Shown: positions 1 to 5,490, numbered from the stretch's first letter. The stretch is 5,950 bases of DNA from Pseudomonadota bacterium (GCA_023428085.1 JAEYZK010000183.1:1-5950), one strand, 5' to 3'. Numbers and translations are program-made. The notes: a model not told the origin generated them from the sequence alone.

Positions 1-335
1 GCCCGGAGCGCCGCGCGATCGCCGGCCGCGTCGCGCGGGACGAGCGCGAGCTGCCCGAGCGCCCCGAGCGCCTGGGCCGCCGTCATCCCCGGCAGCACCC
101 CCGCCGCGCGCGCCGCGGCGTCGCAGCAGACGACGCGGCCCTCGTCGAGGATCGCAGTGGGTCTCCCGGTCCGTTCGTCCTGCGCGGAGCGGCCGCCGGC
201 CGCGGCCGCGGAGTCGAAGGACGAACGCTGAAGCCTCTGCAACGGCAGCTCCGGCACGTGCAGCGCCAGCACGCGCGGCGCCCGGCCGTCGGCGAGCGGC
301 GCCGCAGCGCCGGCGCGGCGCGGATCAGGCCACAC
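1..335 (-). CDS. imuB: ImuB-like Y-family polymerase homologue (N-terminal 111 residues, runs off left edge)
   Basis: This is the N-terminal part of a DinB/Y-family polymerase-like protein of the ImuB type, an accessory factor of damage-induced translesion synthesis that in known systems links ImuA, the beta clamp and DnaE2. Translating the minus strand from GTG at 335 gives an uninterrupted frame to the window edge. Residues 21-34 (RVLALHVPELPLQR) sit where active Y-family polymerases have the metal-binding DxD/CFF strand, and no acidic residue is seen in the first part, as expected for catalytically dead ImuB. Residues 60-91 (PTAILDEGRVVCC, AARAAGVLPGMTAAQA) match the finger/palm segment of the family. 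The GTG start is chosen because a G-rich Shine-Dalgarno (about GGGGGGGA) lies 6 nt upstream; the gene overlaps imuA by 11 nt, implying coupled translation. The clamp-binding and C-terminal regions are outside the window. Confidence 0.85.
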   Translation of the reverse strand, partial: MWPDPRRAGAAAPLADGRAPRVLALHVPELPLQRLQRSSFDSAAAAGGRSAQDERTGRPTAILDEGRVVCCDAAARAAGVLPGMTAAQALGALGQLALVPRDAAGDRAALR

Positions 336-948
336 GGCCGATCCCCCCCACCCTCCGCCGCGCCCGGACCTGCTCGCCCTCGGCCTCGAGCTCGAGCCGG
401 AGCGCCGCCGGCAGCCGCGCTTGCGCCCGCGGGGACGCCAGCCAGAGCCCCACGGCTCCGCCCCTCTCCGACGCTGCCTGGAGCCGGCGCGCCATCGCGT
501 CCCACCCGCGCTCGGCCCGCGGGACCGGGACGTCGATCACCACCGCCGCGAACGCCGAGGATCCGAGCAGCGCCTCCGCCGCCCAGAGCGCCGCCGTGGC
601 TCCCGCCGTGGAGGCGGGCCGCACGATCAGCAGCCGCCCGAGCTCCACCCCGCGCGCCGCAGCCGCCGGCGGATAGAGCTCGCCGCGGCTGTCCACCCAG
701 GCGAACAGCTCCTCCGGCCCGAGCCCGGCGAGGAGCGAGAGCGCGACGGCGGTCTTGCCGCTCGCCGGCCCACCGGCGAGCTCGCTGATCGCCCCGCGCG
801 GGAAGCCCTCCGGCACCGCAGCATCGACGTCCGCGAGCCCGCACGGCACCCCGCCGCCGCGCCGCGCAGGCCGCCGCTCGATGCGCCGGATGGACTCCTG
901 CAGCTCGCTGAGGATGCGACGGCGATCGTCTGGCTGGGCGACCCGCAT
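325..948 (-). CDS. imuA: ImuA-like RecA-fold ATPase of the SOS mutagenesis cassette
   Basis: A 207-residue RecA/SulA-like protein that partners ImuB; in Myxococcus and other bacteria ImuA acts with RecA and ImuB in error-prone lesion bypass. Seen here: a Walker A motif at residues 59-66 (GGPASGKT), a RecA-like strand and helix at 82-111 (FAWVDSRGELYPP, then GVELGRLLIVRP), and a hydrophobic strand ending in Asp at 135-141 that could be Walker B. The length fits ImuA and is shorter than RecA, with no RecA C-terminal domain. The start is uncertain: ATG at 948 has GGAG about 9 nt upstream, while an in-frame GTG at 963 adds five residues but has no ribosome binding site and lies at the predicted transcription start. 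The gene ends inside imuB. An alternative label is a generic RecA-like protein, but the overlap with imuB makes ImuA the best reading. Confidence 0.85.
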   Translation of the reverse strand: MRVAQPDDRRRILSELQESIRRIERRPARRGGGVPCGLADVDAAVPEGFPRGAISELAGGPASGKTAVALSLLAGLGPEELFAWVDSRGELYPPAAAARGVELGRLLIVRPASTAGATAALWAAEALLGSSAFAAVVIDVPVPRAERGWDAMARRLQAASERGGAVGLWLASPRAQARLPAALRLELEAEGEQVRARRRVGGIGRVA

Positions 949-969
949 GTCCGACGGCTCCACCGCTGA

Positions 970-998
970 ACGGTACTGCTCGTTCGTTCAGCTAGCAA
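970..998 (-). promoter_or_regulatory. Candidate imuA promoter with the LexA box as its spacer
   Basis: On the minus strand TTGCTA (998-993) and TACCGT (975-970) form weak -35 and -10 elements, 4/6 and 3/6 to the sigma-70 consensus, with the optimal 17-bp spacing. The spacer is exactly the LexA-like box. Transcription would start near 963, giving a leader of about 15 nt that carries the GGAG in front of ATG 948. The elements alone are weak; the geometry is what makes them credible. Confidence 0.4.
976..992. promoter_or_regulatory. LexA (SOS) box upstream of imuA-imuB
   Basis: The plus strand reads CTGCTCGTTCGTTCAGC, an imperfect dyad CTGCTC-N4/5-GTTCAG. It agrees at 16 of 17 positions with the Myxococcus xanthus LexA consensus as I remember it (CTRHAMRYBYGTTCAGS), the exception being T for A at the fifth base. 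It lies 28 bp upstream of the imuA ATG and directly in front of a cassette that is LexA-controlled in many bacteria. The consensus is recalled from the literature, not looked up. Confidence 0.72.
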
Positions 999-1022
999 GC
1001 CGGTCTGACACCCACATCGATG

Positions 1023-1044
1023 GGCACGCCGCGGGGCGCGTGCC
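1023..1044 (-). terminator. GC-rich stem-loop just after the thioredoxin gene
   Basis: A perfect 7-bp inverted repeat (GGCACGC and GCGTGCC) with an 8-nt loop begins three bases past the thioredoxin stop codon. No U-tract follows on the minus strand, so it is not a classical intrinsic terminator. It may be a weak terminator or an RNA-stabilising 3' end that separates the thioredoxin transcript from the SOS promoter. Confidence 0.35.
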
Positions 1045-1046
1045 GG

Positions 1047-1433
1047 TCAGCGCGCCTCTTCGTCCGCGTGCTTCCGCTCGTGCTCCGCGATCTCCGCGCG
1101 GACCTTCTCCATGTCGAGCGCGCGGACCTTCCCGACGAGGTCCTCGAGCGCCGCCTCGGGCAGCGCGCCCGCCTGGGAGAACAGCAGCACCCCGTCGCGC
1201 AGGATCATGAGCGTCGGGATCGACCGGATGTCGAACATCCCGGCGAGATCCTGCTCGTCCTCGGTGTTCACCTTCGCGAAGGTGACGTCCGGGTGCTTGG
1301 CCGAGACCTTCTCGTAGACGGGGCCGAACATGCGGCACGGCCCGCACCACGGCGCCCACCAGTCGATGAGGACGATCCCGCCCTTCTCGATCGTCTCCTT
1401 GAAGTTCGCCTGAGTGACGGTCAGCGTGGCCAT
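1047..1433 (-). CDS. trxA: Thioredoxin with a charged C-terminal extension
   Basis: A 128-residue cytoplasmic thioredoxin that reduces protein disulfides using electrons from thioredoxin reductase. The active site WCGPC is at residues 29-33 (Cys30, Cys33), preceded by the usual VLIDWWAP strand; the cis-proline loop is SIPT (Pro73), followed by LMILRDG and a Gly-containing turn (QAGALPE), all canonical. There is no signal peptide. The thioredoxin fold ends near residue 107; the remaining 20 or so residues are a highly charged predicted helix rich in Glu, Lys, Arg and His, longer than the 108-residue E. coli protein. The start ATG 1433 is supported by AAAGGGA seven bases upstream. It lies 179 nt downstream of regA on the same strand and probably has its own promoter, since a strong hairpin lies between. 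The symbol trxA is by family; the genome may hold paralogues. Confidence 0.93.
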   Translation of the reverse strand: MATLTVTQANFKETIEKGGIVLIDWWAPWCGPCRMFGPVYEKVSAKHPDVTFAKVNTEDEQDLAGMFDIRSIPTLMILRDGVLLFSQAGALPEAALEDLVGKVRALDMEKVRAEIAEHERKHADEEAR

Positions 1434-1452
1434 CCGGTCGTCCCTTTCGGGC

Positions 1453-1469
1453 GGCGCCGCCGCGGCGCC
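1453..1469 (-). other. Hairpin in the thioredoxin leader, just upstream of its ribosome binding site
   Basis: GGCGCCG and CGGCGCC, separated by three bases, form a 7-bp all-GC stem whose foot lies only a few bases from the AAAGGGA ribosome binding site (1447-1441). Extra G-C pairing beyond a bulge is possible. It could protect the mRNA 5' end or affect initiation, but in such GC-rich DNA chance hairpins are common. Confidence 0.3.
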
Positions 1470-1569
1470 CGCCTCTGGAAGATGTGATCCGGACGGGGCG
1501 GAAAAGGTTCGGCCCGTTTGGAGCGTCGCGACCACCCGACGCGGTTCGCGAGGTTGGGGGGGGCCGCCT

Positions 1570-1594
1570 GCCCCGCCGGCTCCGCCGGCGGGGC
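1570..1594 (-). terminator. Strong hairpin after regA, terminator-like
   Basis: A perfect 11-bp inverted repeat (GCCCCGCCGGC and GCCGGCGGGGC) with a 3-nt loop lies 18 bases beyond the regA stop. On the minus strand it is followed by a run of eight C (1563-1556) instead of U, so it lacks the classic slippage tract. Its position at the end of the regB-regA operon supports a role in termination or 3'-end protection. The stem is symmetric and also forms in plus-strand RNA. Confidence 0.5.
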
Positions 1595-1612
1595 GGGGGC
1601 GCAGCCCGCGCT

Positions 1613-2161
1613 TCAGCGGCTCGGCGGATACTTGTGCAGCTTGCGCTGCAGGGAGCGGCGGTGGATGCCGAGCCGCCGCGCCGCCTCGGAGATGTTGCCG
1701 CCGCAGTCGGTGAGCACGCGCTGGATGTGCTCCCACTCCGCCCGGGCGAGCGAGGGCGTCTCGATCCCCTTCTCCTTGGCCGTGTTGGTGCCGTGCAGCG
1801 CCGCCAGGATCTCGTCAGCGTCGGCCGGCTTCGGCAGGTACCCCACCGCGCCCTCGCGCACCGCCTCGACGGCGGTGGCGATCGAGCCGTAGCCCGTCAG
1901 CATGAGCACGCGGGTGGAGGGATCCTGCCGCCGCAGCTCGCGCAGGACGTCGAGGCCGGAGCCACCCGGCATCTTGAGATCGACCACCGCCATCTCGGGC
2001 GAGTCCTTCGCGGCCTCGCGCAGCGCCTCCTCGGCCGATCCGGCGGTGCGGACCTCGTACCCGCGGTCGCGGATGGCGGTCGCGAGGCGCTCGCGGAGCA
2101 CCTCGTCGTCGTCCACGAGCAGGATGCTGGGCAGGGTTTCCTGGTTCTCTTCCGTCGTCAT
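1613..2161 (-). CDS. regA: RegA/PrrA/ActR-family response regulator
   Basis: A 182-residue response regulator, the DNA-binding partner of the RegB-type kinase upstream. The receiver domain is at residues 11-125, with the acidic cluster DDD at 17-19, phospho-acceptor Asp61 (VVDLKMPGGSG), Thr89 (MLTGYGS) and Lys111 (LPKPAD). A short linker leads to a Fis-type helix-turn-helix at about 154-176 (GGNISEAARRLGIHRRSLQRKL), which is nearly the signature of RegA/PrrA/ActR. There is no AAA+ sigma-54 domain, in keeping with that small family and unlike NtrC-type regulators. ATG 2161 overlaps the kinase stop as ATGA and has AGGAG six bases upstream, so translation is coupled. In proteobacteria this family controls respiration, carbon and nitrogen fixation and hydrogenase genes; targets here are unknown. 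Confidence 0.93.
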   Translation of the reverse strand: MTTEENQETLPSILLVDDDEVLRERLATAIRDRGYEVRTAGSAEEALREAAKDSPEMAVVDLKMPGGSGLDVLRELRRQDPSTRVLMLTGYGSIATAVEAVREGAVGYLPKPADADEILAALHGTNTAKEKGIETPSLARAEWEHIQRVLTDCGGNISEAARRLGIHRRSLQRKLHKYPPSR

Positions 2162-3528
2162 TCTGCGCTCCTATCGCCGGCCTGCGTGGCCGGCAGCTCT
2201 ATCGTGGCTTCCGTCCCGACTCCGGGGGCGGAGGTGATGCGGAACTCGCCGCCGAGCTGCTCGGCGAGCGCACGGGTGAGGAACAGCCCGAGGCCCATCC
2301 CCTCGCCCGGAACCTTGGTGGTGAAGAACGGCTCGCCCACGCGCGCCAGCACGTCGGGCGGCATGCCCTTGCCCTTGTCGGAGACGGTGGCCCGCACGCG
2401 GCCGTCCTGCGCGTCCACGCGGAGGGCGACCGGCGCCTCCGGGGGGGACGCCTGCACCGCGTTCTTCATGAGGTTGCGCAGCGTCTCCGCGAGCGCCTTG
2501 GGCGGCCCGAAGATCGCGTTCTCCGCCGCCGGTGGGGCGATGTCGACGCGGATCCGATCGCGTGCGACGAGCCCGCCCAGCGCCTGCTCCACCCATGCAG
2601 GCACCGCGATCTGGACGAAGGACTCCCCCATGTTCGCGCCCGACTGGGCGGACATCCGGTCGAGGATCTCGCGGCAGCGCGCGATCTGATCCCGGACGAG
2701 GTTGAGGTCCTTCAGCACGTCCGGCGAGACCTTCTCCGCGAGCGAGCGCTGCAGCTCCTTCGTCACGATGGCGATCGTGCCGAGCGGCGTCGAGAGCTCG
2801 TGGGCCGCCCCGGCGGCGAGCGTCGCGAGGCCGGCGAGCTTCTCGCGCTGGTCGGCGCGCGTGCGCGTCTCGAGGAGCTCGCGCTCGCGCAGCGAGAGCG
2901 TGTACGTGAGCCGGTGGACGAAGAAGACGACGATGATCGACGCGACGGCGAGCGCGACCCACACGCCCCACAGGTGCGCGCGGATGAGCGCCTCGCGGCT
3001 GATCGTCGGGTGGATGTTGTGCGCGACGCCCGCGAACCGCTCGTGGAGGAAGAGGGCGCCGAACCCGCCGAGCGACGCGACCAGGATGACCCATGACCAG
3101 CGCGGCGGGAGGAGGACCGCCGCGAGCGCGACGTCCACGAGGTAGAGCGTCGAGAAGGGGTTGGCGGTGCCGCCGGTCAGGTCGAGCACGACCGTGAGCA
3201 CCACCGCGTCGGCGACCATCACGGCGGCGATCACGCGATCGGTCGCCCGAACCCGGCGGGAGATCGCCCAGAGCACCACGTTCCCGACGAGCTCGATCCC
3301 GAGCAGGAGCGCGAGCGGCGCGAGCGGCAGGCCCAGCTGCGGGAAGACGGCGGCGGCGGCGACGAGGATCGCCTGGCCCAGGATGGCCCACCAGTGCAGG
3401 TGGACGAGCCAGGTGAGGTTATGTCGCCGACGGTCGTCGCGGGTGGACAGGGGGCGCAAGGTGCGCGAACCTCTCTCCCGTCTCTGTCCCGCGCCCTCGA
3501 GCGGCGCGGCGATCTGAACCCGAAACAC
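2158..3528 (-). CDS. regB: RegB/PrrB-type redox-sensing membrane histidine kinase
   Basis: A 456-residue membrane sensor kinase. Six hydrophobic segments lie at about 46-63, 69-89, 98-115, 126-141, 143-161 and 184-205. Between the third and fourth is GGTANPF (119-125), the quinone-binding motif of RegB. The H-box AAGAAHELSTPLGTI carries His243. Cys285 in QIARCREILDRMS matches the redox-active cysteine of RegB, 42 residues after the histidine (40 in Rhodobacter). The ATP-binding domain has an N-box (NLMKNAVQ, Asn356), DKGKG (384-388), the F-box EPFFTTK and the G2 box GMGLGLFL. It would phosphorylate RegA according to quinone-pool and thiol redox state. GTG 3528 is chosen because GAGG precedes it and DNA further upstream looks non-coding; a TTG at 3459 with GAGAGAGG in front, giving a typical RegB N-terminus, is a real alternative. 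Confidence 0.92.
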   Translation of the reverse strand: MFRVQIAAPLEGAGQRRERGSRTLRPLSTRDDRRRHNLTWLVHLHWWAILGQAILVAAAAVFPQLGLPLAPLALLLGIELVGNVVLWAISRRVRATDRVIAAVMVADAVVLTVVLDLTGGTANPFSTLYLVDVALAAVLLPPRWSWVILVASLGGFGALFLHERFAGVAHNIHPTISREALIRAHLWGVWVALAVASIIVVFFVHRLTYTLSLRERELLETRTRADQREKLAGLATLAAGAAHELSTPLGTIAIVTKELQRSLAEKVSPDVLKDLNLVRDQIARCREILDRMSAQSGANMGESFVQIAVPAWVEQALGGLVARDRIRVDIAPPAAENAIFGPPKALAETLRNLMKNAVQASPPEAPVALRVDAQDGRVRATVSDKGKGMPPDVLARVGEPFFTTKVPGEGMGLGLFLTRALAEQLGGEFRITSAPGVGTEATIELPATQAGDRSAE

Positions 3529-3732
3529 CTGACCTCGCCTCGCAAATTTGCTCGGGCTTACGCCCTCGCCCCGTCGGCGGGCGGAGCCCGCCTCCTCCGA
3601 GAATTCGAAGGAACGTACCACAAACGGGGAGACAACTGGGCGACGTGTGGCCGGGTGCCGCATCGGGGGTAGACGATCCGTGACAGGGCGCGTCATTGTG
3701 TGCAGCCGCGGCGCCGTCTAGCTTCAGAACCC
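3529..3732. promoter_or_regulatory. Divergent intergenic region between regB and the DUF721 gene
   Basis: This 204-bp stretch is clearly more AT-rich than its flanks, especially 3541-3552 and 3600-3638. It holds a perfect 10-bp palindrome GCAAATTTGC (3542-3551) just before the regB start and a 7-bp hairpin (GGCGGGC/GCCCGCC, 3576-3592) in the likely regB leader. For the plus-strand genes, TTGTGT (3696-3701) and TAGCTT (3719-3724) at 17-bp spacing are a weak candidate promoter that would start transcription at or next to the ATG at 3733. I found no convincing -35/-10 pair for regB. An open frame extends regB through this region but does not look coding. Confidence 0.5.
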
Positions 3733-4029
3733 ATGCGAGGACGCAGGAGAACCATCGCCGCCGTCCTCTCGGACGCGCTCGCGCCCAGGCCGGAGGCGCG
3801 GGGCGCGGCGCTCGCGGCCGCCTTCGCCGACGCTTGCGGTCCGCGGTTCGCGCGCGAGGCGTCGCTCCGCGGGCCGCTCGAGGACGGTCGCCTGCTGGTG
3901 CTCGTCCGCACGGCCGCCTGGGCGGAGCAGCTCGCCCAGCTCGCCCCGGAGATCTGCGCGCGGATCGAGGCGCGTCTCGGGAAGGGCGCAGCCCCGGGGC
4001 TCCACATCCGCGTCCAGGCTCCGCGCTGA
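3733..4029 (+). CDS. DUF721 / DciA-like protein
   Basis: A 98-residue basic protein of the DUF721 family, which includes DciA, the ancestral loader or operator of the replicative helicase DnaB in bacteria lacking DnaC/DnaI. Visible family features: an N-terminal basic stretch (RGRRR), a helix ending in the GPRFA turn (32-36 region, where many members have a Trp earlier), then the strand and helix hallmark LEDGRLLVLVRTAAWAEQL, including the conserved small-residue-Ala-Trp-Ala motif, and a final strand LHIRV. Whether this copy is the true helicase loader cannot be told, since many genomes carry several short DUF721 proteins. ATG 3733 is preferred; no Shine-Dalgarno is seen, so the message may be leaderless. 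An in-frame GTG at 3700 adds 11 residues. It overlaps the next gene by one base (TGATG). Confidence 0.75.
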   Translation: MRGRRRTIAAVLSDALAPRPEARGAALAAAFADACGPRFAREASLRGPLEDGRLLVLVRTAAWAEQLAQLAPEICARIEARLGKGAAPGLHIRVQAPR

Positions 4030-5225
4030 TGCCTCGCCTCTCCCCCCTCCGGCACCTCGCCACCGCGCTCGCCGCCCTCGCCCTCCCCGGCGCGGCCGTC
4101 TCCGCCCCCATGGTCGGGCAGTACGGCCCCGAGCCGCGCGTGCTCCTCGCGCCGGCCGAGGAGCAGGCGCTCGCGCTCGCGCTCGCCCGCTTCTCCGCGG
4201 ACGGAGCGCGCCCACGCGTCTCGGGGGCGCTCGTCGCAGCCGCGCGCCTCCTCGCCCGGGCGGCCGAGGCCGGCGGAGATCCCACCCACCGGCGGGCGGT
4301 CCGCGACGCGCTCGCCCGCGCCCTCGCGTACGACGCCGCGCCGATGATCTACATGGCGCGCGGCTCCGCCGCGGCGTTCGTCGAAGGGATCGAGGAGGCC
4401 CTCGGGCCGGGGCTCGGCTCCGCCACCCACGTCGGCGCCGGCGTGGTCGAGCGCGACGGCGGCTTCGTCGCCGTCGTCCTCGCGTCCGCCCGCGGCGCGC
4501 GCCTCGACGCCTTCCCCCAGCGCGTCTCCCCGGGCGCGCGCGCCACGCTCTCCGGCCAGCTCCGGGCCGGGCTCTGCGACGCGCGCGTGTTCGTGACCCG
4601 GCCGTCCGGGCGCGTCCAGGAGCTCGCCGCTCCGCGCGGCGTCCAGTTCCGGGTGGCCCTCTCCTTCGAGGAGCCGGGCCGGCACGCGGTCGAGGTGCTC
4701 GCCGACGGGCCCGAGGGGCCCACCGTGGCGGCGCTCTTCCCGGTGGCGGTGGGCACGGCGTCGATCGACGAGCCGCGCGCGGACGCGGCCGACGAGCCGG
4801 ACGCAGCGGGTGTCCACGCGCGGGCCGACGAGCCGGCCCGCGCCGAGGCCGCGGTGCTCGCCGCGCTCCAGGCCCTCCGGGCGAGGCGGGGCCTCCCCCC
4901 CGTCGCGCTGGACCGCAAGCTCACGGAGGTCGCCCGCCGCCACAGCGAGGCGATGCGCGCCGCAGGGGGGGTCGGGCACGCCGTAAGCGGCAGCCCGGGG
5001 CCGGAGGAGCGCCTCCGCGCCGCCCGGCTCCCCTACCGGCGGCTCTACGAGAACGTCGCCGCGGCCGCGACCGCGCTCGAGGCGCACGCCGCCGCCGAGG
5101 CGAGCCCGGCGCACCTGCGCAACATGCTCGAGCCGGGGATCCGCAAGGTCGGGCTCGGCCTCGCGCGCGAGCTCTCCGCCTCGGGGCGGACGCGCGTGTA
5201 CCTCACGGAGATCTTCGTCGAGTGA
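4029..5225 (+). CDS. Exported CAP/SCP-domain protein with a beta-rich middle region
   Basis: A 398-residue protein beginning with a signal peptide (basic start, hydrophobic 9-22, likely cleavage after AVSA at 26), so it acts outside the cytoplasm. The C-terminal CAP/SCP/PR-1 domain spans about 273-398: LQALRARRGLPPV opens it, His317 (GVGHAV), Glu341 (YENVA), His362 (SPAHLRNML) and the closing VGLGLA and YLTEIF strands match the family, including the putative metal-site His and Glu residues. Residues about 163-242 alternate hydrophobic and polar residues (ARVFVTRPSGRVQEL, HAVEVLADG) and look like an Ig-like beta sandwich. A low-complexity acidic and alanine-rich linker (244-270) separates them. 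The function of bacterial CAP proteins is largely unknown. No ribosome binding site is evident; the ATG overlaps the DUF721 stop by one base, so translation is probably coupled. Confidence 0.85.
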   Translation: MPRLSPLRHLATALAALALPGAAVSAPMVGQYGPEPRVLLAPAEEQALALALARFSADGARPRVSGALVAAARLLARAAEAGGDPTHRRAVRDALARALAYDAAPMIYMARGSAAAFVEGIEEALGPGLGSATHVGAGVVERDGGFVAVVLASARGARLDAFPQRVSPGARATLSGQLRAGLCDARVFVTRPSGRVQELAAPRGVQFRVALSFEEPGRHAVEVLADGPEGPTVAALFPVAVGTASIDEPRADAADEPDAAGVHARADEPARAEAAVLAALQALRARRGLPPVALDRKLTEVARRHSEAMRAAGGVGHAVSGSPGPEERLRAARLPYRRLYENVAAAATALEAHAAAEASPAHLRNMLEPGIRKVGLGLARELSASGRTRVYLTEIFVE

Positions 5226-5234
5226 CGCGCGCGA

Positions 5235-5459
5235 CTACACCAGCCGCCGCTGCGTGGCGTAGCTCTCGACGCCGCCCTCGACCTTGGGCTGGAGCCCGTG
5301 CAGCTCGCACCGGGCACAGCTCCAGCTGTTCCAGCCGCGGTTCACCGCCTCGTCGAGGCAGTTGTCGTAGTGGCCGCAGAACAGGTTCCGGTGCCCCTCG
5401 ACGCCACGGTCCGGGTTGATCGGCGCGGTGAGCTCGGTGGGAGATGGCTTGACGAGCAC
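5235..5459 (-). CDS. Small four-cysteine protein, probable zinc-binding, function unknown
   Basis: A 74-residue soluble protein. I recognise no named family. Cys28, Cys34, Cys48 and Cys51 form CGHYDNC-X13-C-X2-C, with His30 nearby, embedded in a conserved-looking core (NLFCGHYDNCLDEA, then GWNSWSCARC); this is the pattern of a small treble-clef or zinc-ribbon-like metal site. The N-terminus is polar and the C-terminus glycine and charge rich; there is no signal peptide or membrane segment. The GTG start at 5459 is chosen because GAGGAG sits six bases upstream, an ideal spacing; an open frame extends further but crosses a perfect inverted repeat and poorly coding DNA. Its stop lies nine bases from that of the convergent CAP gene. 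Codon third positions are less GC-biased than in the neighbours (for example AAG CCA TCT near the start). Confidence 0.75.
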   Translation of the reverse strand: MLVKPSPTELTAPINPDRGVEGHRNLFCGHYDNCLDEAVNRGWNSWSCARCELHGLQPKVEGGVESYATQRRLV

Positions 5460-5472
5460 GATGGACTCCTCT

Positions 5473-5490
5473 GGATGGCCCAGGCCATCC
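5473..5490 (-). repeat. Perfect inverted repeat next to the small cysteine gene's ribosome binding site
   Basis: GGATGGCC and GGCCATCC are separated by two bases, giving an 18-bp near-continuous palindrome. Its inner edge is one base from the GAGGAG ribosome binding site (5471-5466). As DNA it is an operator-sized dyad; as RNA it folds to a stem of six or seven pairs with a short loop. Either could control the downstream gene. Confidence 0.55.

Noticed and set aside
1484..2689. A 401-codon plus-strand open frame across regA and the end of regB
   Set aside because: It runs antisense to two strongly supported genes, and its composition (His, Arg and Gly rich) is typical of complement-strand artefacts.
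3529..3696. N-terminal extension of regB to an upstream start at 3696
   Set aside because: This DNA is AT-rich, shows no coding bias, contains palindromes and hairpins expected of a promoter region, and would make the kinase longer than usual for RegB.
3696..4028. Extension of the CAP protein upstream to 3696
   Set aside because: It would overlap the whole DUF721 gene in another frame and bury the signal peptide that begins at 4029.
3693..5114. A 473-codon open frame on the minus strand opposite the DUF721 and CAP genes
   Set aside because: It is an antisense shadow produced by high GC; it is rich in Arg, Gly and Ala with no recognisable domain, while the plus-strand frames show clear families.
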